Position numbers and translations under genes: made by a program. Below the pieces are notes generated by a model. That model worked only from the letters and a program-made list of their open reading frames with translations, was not told the origin of the DNA and did not search any database. From Lunularia cruciata (Eukaryota; Streptophyta; Marchantiopsida; Lunulariales; Lunulariaceae), in NCBI GenBank assembly GCA_948567375.1, contig OX419756.1:30544552-30608551 (forward strand): DNA of 64,000 nucleotides. The letters are read 5' to 3'. Below, piece after piece: positions 1-10,059 of this stretch (positions are counted from its first letter, which is position 1; each line of letters starts with the position of its first letter).

Positions 1-1488
1 AGTGGGATTGTTCCATCCACCTTGGATGTTCCATTGTGGAGTTCAGAGGAGGCATTGCAGCAGCATGCAGATCAGTTGGTGCAGCAGGCTTGGAGTGGAG
101 CCTTCGTACCATCAGGGGATGAGTGTGAGGATGAGCCTCCAGAGGCGATTGCTTTGACACCTCTGGATACCACACTCATTGCTTGGCAGTACCTAGTAGA
201 GGGGATATGCCTATTGGAGTTGTTTGGTGGGATCAGCACCGGACTAGCTGCGGTGTTACAGGCGGGTATCCGAGTACAGAGGTACTTGTATGTAGAGAGA
301 GATGAGACTGCTAGGCGAGTCTCTCTACATCATGTGGCACACTTGGCCTATCGGTATCCGGAGTTATTACCGATGTCAGCAGTCAGAGGTTACCAAAAGG
401 CCTTACCAGGAGACATTTCCTTACTAGGGGCGCATGACCTAGAGAGACATGGGCCTGTTCACTTGGTGATTTCTGGATGGCCATGTCAAGGACATACACG
501 TGCGGGCCGCGGTTTGGGTCTTCAGGATCCTCGTTCTGGTGTGTTTTGGGAGATGTTACGGATACTACGACATCTCCAGGTTCATCAGTCTGTTTCTCCA
601 GCTTACCTTTTGGAGAACGTTCCATTGATGGGTGATTCTTGCACTAGAGTGGTGGCGAGTACACATCATGTCCATTCTTGGATGGGACCTGCTGTATTGT
701 TAGATGCAGCCAGAGTGGGATCACGGGCTCATCGTCTTCGTCTTTGGTGGACGAACATTTTACCCAGAGAGGTTCTACAGCGTAGTTATGATGAGATTCA
801 GCGACTAGACCACATTCTTGTTGATGATATCTTGGATGCTGGACGTCAGTCTCAGACAGTGGTAGTGGCTGATAGGTCACCCATGGCAGTGGTGAACCTA
901 GTTGGACAGCCTAGAGCTACATTTCCCACACTCATGAGTTTCCTAGGCTCTCATGCTTTTTGAGAGGGAGGACCTGGACTTGTTTGGGACTCACAGTTAT
1001 AGCAGTTGGTGGAGCCCAATGCTGATGAGAGAGAGCGGGCGATGGGTTTTCGCACCGGTATTACCGTTGTTCCAGCAATGTTAGAGGCATCCAGGCGTCA
1101 GGTGTTAGGTCAGGCTATGGACATGAACTGTTTGACCTGGATTGTGAGCCTTGGTTTGGCAGAGCAGCGTAGGATGCGCTTGATAGGCATCACCACTCGG
1201 ACACTTGTGAGCCCTGTGCCTATCGAGACGATTCAGGCACATGCTGGGGGCGATGGACCGAGTGGACATGGTATTCTTGGGACACATCCAGTAGCTACTA
1301 GGGAGAGTGGTCTACTTGGAGTCCATCCAGGTGAGCGTGGGCTACTTGGATTACACCCTTGGTCCACATGGGATGCAGCCAGAGGACGTATGGAGCTTGC
1401 AGCCAGAGTGGAGGGAGTTTTTCACACAAAGGTTGGGACCTCTAGTGGTCGGGAGCATGACACCATTGCTCCCAAGGGCCCAGTGTAG
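1..1488 (+). pseudogene. C5-cytosine DNA methyltransferase module of the retrotransposon polyprotein
   Basis: Conserved C5-MTase motifs appear in order in one frame: motif I LELFGGISTGL (about nt 214-246), motif IV GWPCQGH with the catalytic cysteine codon at 484-486, motif VI LENVP (610-624), motif VIII SRAHRLRLWWTN (721-756), and motifs IX-X with ERERAMGF and the SRRQVLGQAMDMN region (about 1006-1140). Motif I (IxTGL) and motif VIII (RAHRxRxxWxN) resemble the DNMT3/DRM group, while PCQ with the following glycine-rich stretch is more general. The recognition region is short. Two stops (TGA 961, TAG 1000) cut the enzyme before motif IX, and TAG 1486 ends the segment. The frame is open from base 1 and there is no ATG start, because it continues from upstream protease. 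Expected role: methylating cytosines in DNA, perhaps the element's own cDNA or target site (inference). Confidence 0.85.
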
Positions 1489-4458
1489 CAGCCAGTCAGT
1501 ACGTCTTCCACTCCTACTACAGTTACAGAGGATACTTGGGAGCCAGATCTTGGACCCAAGCTTACTGGAGAGGAAAGACGGAGGGTTTGGAGGTTCTTGA
1601 GGAGTCACACGAGTTGTTTTGCCTTCAGTATGAAGGATTTGGGTGCTCTGAAGGGACCTGGTATACGGATTGAGCTGACTAGCGACACACCTGTTTTCCG
1701 ACGTCCTTATCGATATAGTGAGATGGAGAGGACATTGATTCAGAGCCGGAGTAGTGACCTTTTTGAGGCTGGTTTGGTGGAGATTTCACATGGAGAGTAT
1801 GCATCAGCAACAGTGATGCCAGCCAAGAAGGATATGCATGGCAACTATACAGATAGGCGGATGTGTGGAGATTACCGTCCTATCAACCGACAGACCAGGG
1901 CTGATCGGTATGCCATGCTTACACCGGAGGAGATTTTTGATGCGATTGGGCATGCAAAGGTCTTCAATACTTTGGATCTTTGAGCGGGATATCATCAGTT
2001 GCCAATCAGGGAGGAAGATAAGTCCAAGATAGCATTTTGGGCTATTGATCCTCACGGCAAGGATGTGTTATATCAGTGGAGATTCTTACCATTTGGGTTG
2101 AAGAATGCTCCTGCTGAGTTCCAGAGGGTCATGGATAGGATCCTAGCTGGACTGGATTTTGCTCGGTGCTATATTGATGACATTTTGGTGTATAGCACTA
2201 CTGTGGAGGAGCATGAGAGACAGTTGTTGGAGGTGTTTGAGAGGTTGAGATCTCATGGACTCAAATTACATCCTGGGAAGTGTAGGTTCATCCATGAGCA
2301 GGTTGAGTATTTGGGTCACACTATCTACCCCGGAGGACTTGGTGTTCAGCAGACCAAGGTGGAGGCTATTGCACGTATTCCTCGGCCTACGGATGTGAGC
2401 ATAGTGCGAGCATTCCTTGGGTTGGCAAACTTCTATCGCCGCTATGTTAGAGGATTTAGTGCCATTGCCAAGGCCTTGACAAAGCTGACCAAGCTTACAC
2501 AGGAGTGGTGTTGGGGAGATGAGCAGGAGAGAGCTTTTGTAGAGCTCAAGGAGAGGTTGACATCTGCTCCTATTTTGAGGAGACCAATCAGGGGACGACC
2601 ATTTCAGGTTCACACTGATTGGAGTATGTTGGGGCTTGGAGCGGTGCTCACCCAACATGATGATGAGGAGAAGGAGTTTGTGGTGGCCTATGCTAGTCGC
2701 TCCAACAATTCAGCGGAGGCAAAGTATAGTTCATATGAGGGAGAGTGCTTGGCAGCAGTTTGGGCAGTAGCACATTTCCGATGTTATCTATTTGGTAACC
2801 CCTTCACTCTCATCACTGATCATCAGCCGCTGAAGTGGTTGATGGAGTCCGACAAGCTTTCAGGGAAGCTTGCACAATGGGCTCTGATTTTACAGGAGTA
2901 TGATTTCACGGTTGTTCACAAACCTGGAGTGGTGAACCATGATGCAGATGGGTTGAGTAGAAACCCATGTCCCAGCCAGCAGGATCAGACCGGAGCACGT
3001 TGGCATGGTGAGACAGATGAGGAGATGGTGCCAGGTTGGCATGCATCGGCCTTTTTGTGTATATTTGCAAAGACTTTGGTGGCATCTCTCTCAGTGCATA
3101 CAGGAGGAGTTATTGAGGTCACAGATCCAGAGAGTGAAGATATTGGTACAGTTCAGCGAGACATTCATGATGATGTCTTAGTGATGGACTATCTTTGCAC
3201 TGGTGTTGTAGGTGGCACAGTTGGGGCCAAGGAGAGAGACCGTGTTCTTCAGCGAGCCAGACGGTTCAGATTGGAGGGTAGACACCTTTTGCGTGTATGG
3301 GAGGATGGTAGAGTGCGAGTAGTACCACTTCCATCACAGAGACCACAGTTGGTCCGTCATGCTCATGAGGAGCTAGGACATTTTGGAGTAAAGCGTACAT
3401 ATAGCTTACTCCAGAGTCATTATTGGTGGCACGGTATGCAGACCGAGGTACAGCAGTTTGTTGCCAGATGTGTGGTTTGTGACCGAGTTAGAGCATCATT
3501 CAATGCTCCTACGCCACAGTTACACCCATTACCTATCATGGGATTGGGTTACCGTTGGAGTTTGGACTTCGCCGGACCTTTACCGCTGACTGTGAGACAT
3601 CATCGGTATGTTTTGGTGATGGTGGAGCACTTCTCCAAGTGGATTGAGTTGGTGGCACTTCCTGACAAGTCTAGTGAAGGGACAGCTTACTCGTTCTTGG
3701 ATCGAGTTCTTAGTCATTTTGGTGCACCAGCTGAGGTTTTGACTGATCAGGGTACAGAGTTCTTGGGAGAGTTTCAGGTCTTGTGTGACAAGGCTTTGAT
3801 TGATCATCGTACTACATCCAGAGATCACCCTGAGGCAGATGGCTTAGCAGAGAGAGTGGTTCAGACGGTGAAGAGAGGATTGCGAAAGTATGGTTTGCAG
3901 AGAGGCCACTTGGGAGATTGGGATCTCCAGTTACCTTGGTTGGCCATGGGCTATCGGTTCAGCCGGCAAGCCTCCTTAGCATCCTTCTCTCCATACTTTC
4001 TACTCTATGGACGAGATCCAGATTTACCTGCAGCCATTCGTCGAGATGCTACTGTAGTTTTGGACTTGGATGACCCTGATGTATGGATGAGCGCATGTTC
4101 TCAGTGGGCAGAGATCTTTTGGAGAGTGATGCCAATGGCCTTCAAGAACTTGGCGATTGCTCAGCATAGAGATACTTTACGCTATGCTACCATTCGAGGA
4201 GGAGGTTATAGACCCTCAATCCGTCAATTTCATCCAGGCGACTATGTATATCTACAGCAGACAGCACCGATGATACTTGATGTTTCTACATGCCGCACTA
4301 TCTTGAGAGTGCGCGAGGTTTTGCCATCTAGAGTCCTTGTGTTAGAAGGACGTGATGGTGTTGTTTGGAAGGATCATGTGTGCAATTGTGCGCCATGCCA
4401 CCTCCCAAACATTGATGGTACTATGGACCCAAGCTTGGCACTTGTACGTGCAGGCTTG
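1489..4458 (+). pseudogene. Gypsy-type RT, RNase H and DDE integrase, fused downstream of the methyltransferase
   Basis: This lies in the same frame as the methyltransferase. A linker (1489-1620) leads into RT, with LPFGLKNAPAEFQRVMD and the catalytic YIDD at 2170-2181. RNase H follows, with VHTDWS near 2611, YEGECLA near 2740 and ITDHQPLKW near 2815. The integrase has an HHCC zinc module (about 3349-3498, ending CVVCDR) and catalytic D at 3565, D at 3745 (LTDQGTEF) and E at 3850 (GLAERV), i.e. a DDE enzyme with 34 residues between the last two. A GPY/F-like tail lies around 4220-4330. The order RT-RH-IN is Ty3/gypsy. One stop (TGA 1981) falls where relatives have the LDLRSGYHQ motif, consistent with CGA to TGA. 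Apart from that stop the stretch is open, so it decayed recently. Confidence 0.9.
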
Positions 4459-4602
4459 AGGTGTATGTTATGTGGCTCTTCTGGTGGAGTCGCTACTATG
4501 TTAGTGTGTGATAGCTGTTCGAGAGGATGGCATATGGCATGTATGACTCCTCCCCTCACGGTGGTTCCTTAGGGACAGTGGTTATGTCCTAGATGTACTT
4601 GA
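4459..4602 (+). pseudogene. C-terminal PHD finger of the retrotransposon polyprotein, split by a TAG
   Basis: The integrase frame continues into a C4HC3 pattern: CMLC, 11 residues, CDSC, then HMAC, then PPLTVVP, a TAG at 4570-4572, and in the same frame GQWLCPRCT before TGA 4600-4602. The final Cys pair lies beyond the TAG, so the finger is complete only if the TAG is read through or is a mutation. PHD fingers usually read histone H3 tails; at the end of an integrase such a module could guide integration, as chromodomains do in chromoviruses (inference). Copy B has a matching finger and a TAG at the same place (37918). Confidence 0.8.
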
Positions 4603-4771
4603 CCTATAGCTAGTTCATTCTTTATATGGTATAGATTGCAGACAGGCGACTAACGATGGGGCTCCATAGCACCCGGCCTCCTGATCTTTGCCCATTAGAG
4701 GGTATACCATATACTTAGAGTAGATGGCTATCTGGAGTTAGAGGGACCTAACCGCCAGCTAGGGGGGCGAT
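4603..4771 (+). other. 3' noncoding segment with a conserved inverted repeat and polypurine tract
   Basis: Noncoding sequence between the PHD finger and block B1. It contains an 11-bp perfect inverted repeat (tatatggtata at 4623-4633, tataccatata at 4703-4713), also present in copy B around 37975-38065. The segment ends in a purine-rich run (agctaggggggcga, 4757-4770) directly before TGTGGCAC, which looks like a polypurine tract for plus-strand priming. Confidence 0.6.
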
Positions 4772-4876
4772 TGTGGCACTTTAGAGTCTATGTATGACTT
4801 ATGTGTGAGTTGTGCTTTTATAGTGTATGATGTTGACAGCGATGTATGTTGTGTAGCGATGTATATACGCACGACA
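4772..4876 (+). repeat. Terminal block B1 of copy A (105 bp)
   Basis: Begins TGTGGCACTTTAG and ends CGCACGACA. It is repeated almost exactly at 5329-5433. A TATA-like run (gtatatacg, 4861-4869) lies about 10 bp before its end, so this block behaves like a U3 promoter placed just before block A. Confidence 0.8.
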
Positions 4877-4878
4877 GC

Positions 4879-5327
4879 TGTCACGCCATTTGTAGTTCCG
4901 CATCTAGATGCTCGGACACTGGAGTTCCAGTGATGGTAGTTAGAGTTATTCTAGCTATTTCTCAGGGACTACTTTCCGATGGTTAGATTTCGTGTTCGGG
5001 GTACTGACTTCATGGTGGGGCCCACCGTCACTTTGCACCGTTTGCACCGTCGAGTGTGCCATCAGCGGGACCGTTAGGGTTTCAGGGCTAGCTCAAGTCC
5101 AAGGGGTATAGTTTCGAAGTGAGCTCCAGAGAGCTCACTTCTCTGATGTTGAGCCTTCGAGTTCCTGGCTATGGTGGACAGAGGCCGGTGAGCGTCACCT
5201 GGATTCTCTATGCTTGAGTGGGTGTGGCTTGACTGTAATCAGTGCCCAGTTGTTGGCAGTTTATAGAGTGACAGATCAAGTACTGATCTGAGTTGAGTTG
5301 AGTTGAAAGTGTTAAGCAATCTGATTA
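4879..5327 (+). repeat. Terminal block A2 of copy A (449 bp)
   Basis: Begins TGTCACGCCATTTG and ends CTGATTA. It matches the left-end block of copy B (20842-21287), the left-end block of copy C (54257-54716) and the right-end block of copy B (38229-38672). It is joined to B1 by GC, forming the palindrome gacagctgtc at 4873-4882. It is followed directly by B2. Confidence 0.85.
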
Positions 5328-5328
5328 T

Positions 5329-5433
5329 TGTGGCACTTTAGAGTCTATGTATGACTTATGTGTGAGTTGTGCTTTTATAATGTATGATGTTGACAGCGAT
5401 GTATGTTGTGTAGCGATGTATATACGCACGACA
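5329..5433 (+). repeat. Terminal block B2 of copy A (105 bp), 3' end of the element
   Basis: A near-identical second copy of B1, placed after A2. It ends CGACA at 5433. The flank from 5434 (aacgtgtcaccc...) matches the interior of R2 repeats, so this is a real element/target junction. Confidence 0.85.
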
Positions 5434-5690
5434 AACGTGTCACCCATGTATGCAACTAATCTAAGGGTGGAGCTCACTGACATGTCACCAATCCATGTAT
5501 CTGATCCAAGGGTGGAGCTTCCTTTAGGGGAGTCCCCTTTGTTATACAATACAATCAAGGTGCTCCTTTGGGGCATCAAAGGATTGAATGTGAACCTTGT
5601 GTTTCTTCTCATGTGTTTCTCTTAAGGTATCTTATCCTTAGAAGATTATATGAAATTACATCCACATATAGATATTATAGCAATAGTGCT
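5434..5690 (-). repeat. Dispersed repeat R2, copy 1 (interrupted by the methyltransferase element)
   Basis: The reverse complement of this stretch aligns with 8215-8720, 6260-6510 and 43330-43560 (shared landmarks: agaagaaacacaa, gatgccccaaa, gaagctccacccttggatca, gattagttgc). It is cut at 5434 by the end of copy A; the missing part should lie beyond that element's 5' end, outside the window. Confidence 0.75.
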
Positions 5691-6254
5691 TGGCTTGGAA
5701 CCTATTTTGATCCTATGATTTCCCTGCAAATGTCATTGATAATTAAAATGAAAGTGCTTCTAAAGATTTGAAATTTGATTCACTAAGCAAAATAAGGTGA
5801 GGTGTTTCACACCTTGCACCAAGTTTAGGTCACAAGAAGGTTGAACCCATACTCCTTTCTTAGCATCATGTCCACATACTTGAACTCCATAGAGCAACAT
5901 GAACATCATCTAGCTTCTAGGTGGAAACTTCTCAATTCTTATCCAACAAGGTAGACACATCTATACTGGTTAAAAAGAGAATTTAGAGAGTGGTGTGACC
6001 TAGTTGCAATCTTCTCAATGCACAACCTCCAACTAGAACTTAGTGCACATATACTTGTTATTGTTTCCTTTTTAACTCTTGAACATTGGACAAAAAGGTA
6101 ATGATAAGCTTTTGCTACCACAACCATCACCTTGGGAGTATGAAAAGCTTACTTCTATTTCAATGTTCTTGCAAGAAATCTCTAATATATCCAAATTATT
6201 TTATAATACCCAAGGATTTTATGATAATAGAACTATATAATTAAAATAATTGTA
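5691..6254. other. Noncoding AT-rich sequence
   Basis: No gene, repeat or structural signal recognised; only short unsupported reading frames. Confidence 0.5.
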
Positions 6255-6890
6255 AAACTCCAAGGACAAGAGAACTCTTTCAAGAGAGATACAAGAGAGA
6301 AAACACAGATTTCACACTCAATCCTCTGATGCCCCAAACAAGCACCTTCTCTTTATTATATAGTCGAGGATCTCCTCCAAGGAAGCTCCACCATGGGATT
6401 AGGTACATGGATAGATACCTCTCAGCAAGCTCCACTATTAGATTACTTGCTTGGATGGGTGGCATGTCGGTCCTGGTCCCATCTGGTTGGTCAAACAAGC
6501 TTTGATCCAAGGAAATGTTTTAGGGAATCTTTTTATATGAATCTTAGAATTGCATGGATTAGGTACCATTGGAAAGCTCTTGGTGAGACAAACCAGGGGA
6601 AAAAAGGCCAACCTTACTTCCATCGGTGGGGGCAGGAATCTACACATTTTGAGGCCTAATTTATTTGTGTAGGCCTTTGAAATTTCCTCCAAAGTCTTCA
6701 AGCCTATTTTGGCATATGCCTAGCTATTGATTCTAAAGTTTCCAAGCATATTTTGGTTTCTGGCCTATTAGTAGAAGTACTCTTTTTGTGATACCTATAG
6801 CTTATCTACTTAGTCCATCATGTATAAAATCATTCCAGATGTTACCACACCAAATTTCATCTCTAGATCATCTATCTAGCTATTTGTATT
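6255..6890 (-). repeat. Dispersed repeat R2, copy 2 (LTR-like)
   Basis: Runs in direct orientation with 8215-9090 and shares landmarks from ccaaggacaagagaact through gaagctccacc, gtaccattggaaagctct and aggcctaatt, to a tail around ctattagtagaagtact. Read on the minus strand, the sequence around 6350-6365 has a TATATAATAAAG run suggesting a promoter/poly(A) signal as in LTRs. Boundaries are approximate. Confidence 0.65.
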
Positions 6891-8214
6891 ACATTAATGC
6901 TCTCATCACAATTCACACAATTTGAATACATCATTGTCACCAAGTTCAGCAATATATCTTTCAACATCATCAATGAAAAGTACAAATAATCTAGAGGAGA
7001 GAAGACAACTTTGGATCACACAAATAATGATACAAATTATTTTTATTTGGAAGATGAGAACTTCACATAAACCTATTCATATAGCTTACAAATAACCACC
7101 ATCATATCTTTGGGAACTCATATCATCCAAAATTTATTCCATATTAGCTTCAATGAATGTAGCACCAAGTTATTTGCTCCTCCCTTTAGATTTATCAACA
7201 GCAACTCTCAAGCAACAAATATGATCAATAACCTTGTTTGAGAAAGAGATCTCATTCCACAAGATCCAACCTAGTTTATAAGCTTCCTCTTAGCAAATCT
7301 GTTTACAATTTGTCAAAGATGTTACCGACCATGATGGTACTATAGCTGGAGACCTAAATCTTCTTTCATGAATTGTAAATTAGCAATAATCTATGCTTAC
7401 AACAAAATTCAAGGATTCAATCATCAATAACATAAGATGATCAACTCCATATTGTAGCAACTCAATTGAAAGTACCTTCAAGTCCTCAGATCTCCTCCAT
7501 ACTAACCTCCTAAATTGAGAACTCACTTTATTTACAAAGAAAGTATGTGGTTTCATCACATCATATTGTGGTATATTTGGTGCACTCACAAAGAAGTAAA
7601 TTTTATGAACATAGGACATCAAATTGGAAGGATCCAAAATAGGAGCAAAAGATCAAGTAGCCAATCGTTTCCAAATGTCCTTGGGGTTGATTTCAAATCT
7701 GATCTTGGTTTCAAAGCCTTCTTCTCTAGAAAATATTTCTTCTTGCATTTTACCAACCTTTTGAACATGGCACTAAACTTAAGATTAGATGGCTTGTTCA
7801 ACTCTCTAGCTCTTGCAAGTTTTCACTCTTCATCAAACTACCCATTACAAGGTCTTTCATCCATCTTTATTGTTAAATGCCTTGAGAAACCTTACACCCT
7901 ACCTCTCTCAAGACATGGGTCAATTGGGTATCTTGGTAGTCCAAATTAAAAACACCCACTCAACTATTGACATGTGTCTTTCTAAAAAGGTGTTCTTTAG
8001 AATAGTCTTCCTAAAACCTAGAAGGAAGAGTATTCTTACTTGGTGTATCTAGAGTTGGTTGTTTAGAAATAGTTAAAGCCAAAGAGAAAAACAAACATGT
8101 ATGGATGGATTGAAGATGTGGATCACAAATTCAATAATGAGTTATGGATATGGAGAAATCAGAAAGAAAGTAAAAGTATACAATAATATTACAAAAATGT
8201 GTAGATGTATATGC
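6891..8214 (-). other. Interval between two direct R2 copies, possible internal region of an R2 element
   Basis: If R2 is an LTR, this 1.3-kb interval would be the internal part of a short element. Minus-strand reading frames exist near 7380-7637 and 7619-7801 (the latter with a Lys-rich stretch), but none shows a domain I recognise. It may be a non-autonomous element or simply host sequence between two insertions. Confidence 0.35.
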
Positions 8215-9090
8215 GTTATCTTCTAAGGATAGGAAACCTTAAGAGAAACATAGGAGAAGAAACACAAAGCTTCACACTCAATACTCAGATGCCCCAAAAA
8301 AGGTAGTTTCTTGTAGTGGTGGTGTTGTGTGTGAGAGAGGGAAGAAGAAATGAAGCACTCCTTTCCTTTCCTCGTCTTGTAAGAACATGCAACACAGCAG
8401 TATTCTTTGATCTCCCCTCCTCTCCTCCTCTTGAATGAACGTGCAGTCTTCTTTGAGCGTTATGATTCTCAGGATGATGGCAGAAGTATTACCTCTTTCT
8501 GCTGAGAGATGCATAATGAGCCTGTTTTGTTTCGTATTGTCTTGTCTGAAATACGACTCCCTTAATAAAGTCAAGGAGCACCTTGACTTTATTATATAGC
8601 AAAGAGATCCTTTCAAAGGAAGCTCCATCCTTGGATCAGATACATTAATTGGTGACATGTCAGCAAGCTCCACTCTTAGATTAGTTGCTTGGATGGGTGA
8701 CATGTCAGTCCTTGTCATATCTAGTTAGAGGGAATCTTTAGGGAATCTTCCTATATGAAGCTCAATCACATGGGTGAGGTACCATTGGAAAGCTCTCAAT
8801 GAGATACACCGTTTCTTTTGGGGGGGGGGGATGGAAGGTAAGCCATTTTTCCAAACGGAGAAAAAATCTTTCTATTTTAGGGGCCTAATTCATCTATTTA
8901 GACCTCCAAAATTAACTCTAAATTTTTCAGGCTATTTTTTACTTTTGCCCTATTAGTAAAAGTAATCTTTTGGTGACACCTCTATCTGATCTACTTATCC
9001 CATTGTACATAACATTCTTTTAGATGTTATCAAGCCAATTTTCACCTCTAGATAATATGTCTAGCTATTGGTATTATAATATGTGTATAC
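8215..9090 (-). repeat. Dispersed repeat R2, copy 3
   Basis: The longest R2 copy. It shares its edge (ttctaaggataggaaaccttaagagaaaca) with copy 1 and its tail with copy 2. It holds about 240 extra bp at 8300-8560, rich in ctc and tct, that are absent from the other copies, either an insertion or a variant region. A run of ten G lies at about 8821-8830. Confidence 0.65.
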
Positions 9091-10059
9091 TTTGGAAAAA
9101 AAAGTACTATTTAGAATCTTCAAACTACAGGATGCTCCAAAGATCAAGAAATAGTCTTTCATTTCCTCTATAAATTTAATGAATTAGCAAGCAGAAGGTC
9201 TAGCATTGAGTTCTAAATCCACAAAAACTCTAACTTTCCCTTGGTACTTCAACAAGTGAATAGACAAGCAATGAAAGTGGTTCAAACTTCAAAGATTCTT
9301 TGTTGATTACGCAATCTAGTTTTAATAGAGGACTTCCATGCTTTAGAACATATATAAAGATTATAGAGTGCCCTATCCATATTTACCATTTTTTGTGGAT
9401 TTGTGTAGCCAAATCTAAACTTCTTTGATCAAAACTTCTAGGTGTGTCATGGTCAATATATTAAACCATTCACCATTGTTTGGAGGAAACAAGAATGATG
9501 TAATCATTGTACAAATTCCTTTATTTTGATATAGTTATTGATCTTTAAGCATTTGTCTTCTTAAATTTTCTTTTATATTCAATGAATTTAACTATTTGTC
9601 TAGATTCTAAATTTAGTATTTGGTAATTCTAAATTTTAGACTCAATCTATTTTAGATAGTGAATTTATACACTCTTCTTCTTTTGTATGAGGGTCTTGGA
9701 GATGTTAAACGTTTCATGCTCTAGCAAAACATGTATTCTTGAAATTAAATCAAGATTAAATTCTTTGTTTTCTACACTTAAGTTTGAAAATTTTTCAATT
9801 AGTTTAGAATATAACTTCTAGAAAAGATAATTTATATATCATTTACTTCAAAATGTATGAGATTGGTGTAGATAAGCCATCCAAATCTTACAAATATAAG
9901 TTAATCATCCAGCAATAGTGGCTTATACTTTACAAAATGTCAATGAGTATCTTGTGAGAAACTTTAAACACTTAAGCATGTCGAATCATTTTTCCTCACA
10001 TTAATATTAATAAAAATTTAAAATTTAAAATTTTATCCTGATAAATAAAAGATGTCTGA
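9091..10059. other. Noncoding AT-rich sequence
   Basis: No open coding region or recognised repeat. Very A/T rich, with many short poly-A and poly-T runs. Confidence 0.5.

Larger units (their letters stand above)
1..5433 (+). mobile_element. Ty3/gypsy-type retrotransposon with cytosine methyltransferase and PHD finger, copy A (5' part outside window)
   Basis: The 3' two thirds of a retroelement. Order seen: DNA methyltransferase, RT, RNase H, integrase, PHD finger, a 3' noncoding segment, then terminal blocks B1-A2-B2. Leader, gag and protease lie left of the window but are visible in copy B (20842-38760). The 3' end at 5433 is defined because the flank from 5434 is recognisable R2 repeat sequence that continues without element sequence. 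Copy A is the least decayed of the three copies. All coding modules share one forward frame, interrupted by stops at 961, 1000, 1486, 1981 and 4570. It probably cannot move by itself. Cytosine methyltransferases in retrotransposons are known from dinoflagellates and charophyte algae; whether this copy belongs to those lineages cannot be judged here. Confidence 0.85.

Noticed and set aside
383-625. Minus-strand reading frames across the methyltransferase and RT regions
   Set aside because: They overlap conserved coding sequence on the plus strand and have no recognised domain.
22-963. Stand-alone gene starting at 22, and another starting at 1006
   Set aside because: Both starts are TTG codons. 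The frame is open from base 1 and continues from the protease region as seen in copy B; the gaps are only stop codons in one frame.
1-1488. Methyltransferase as a bacterial restriction-modification gene or contamination
   Set aside because: It is fused in frame with gypsy pol, present in a second copy with the same neighbours, and shows plant-repeat-like decay.
4772-5327. Ordinary 3' LTR reading TGTGGCAC...GATTA
   Set aside because: Neither left end (20842, 54257) contains the first 105 bp, and both right ends carry that block again after GATTA, so a simple two-LTR model does not fit the copies seen.
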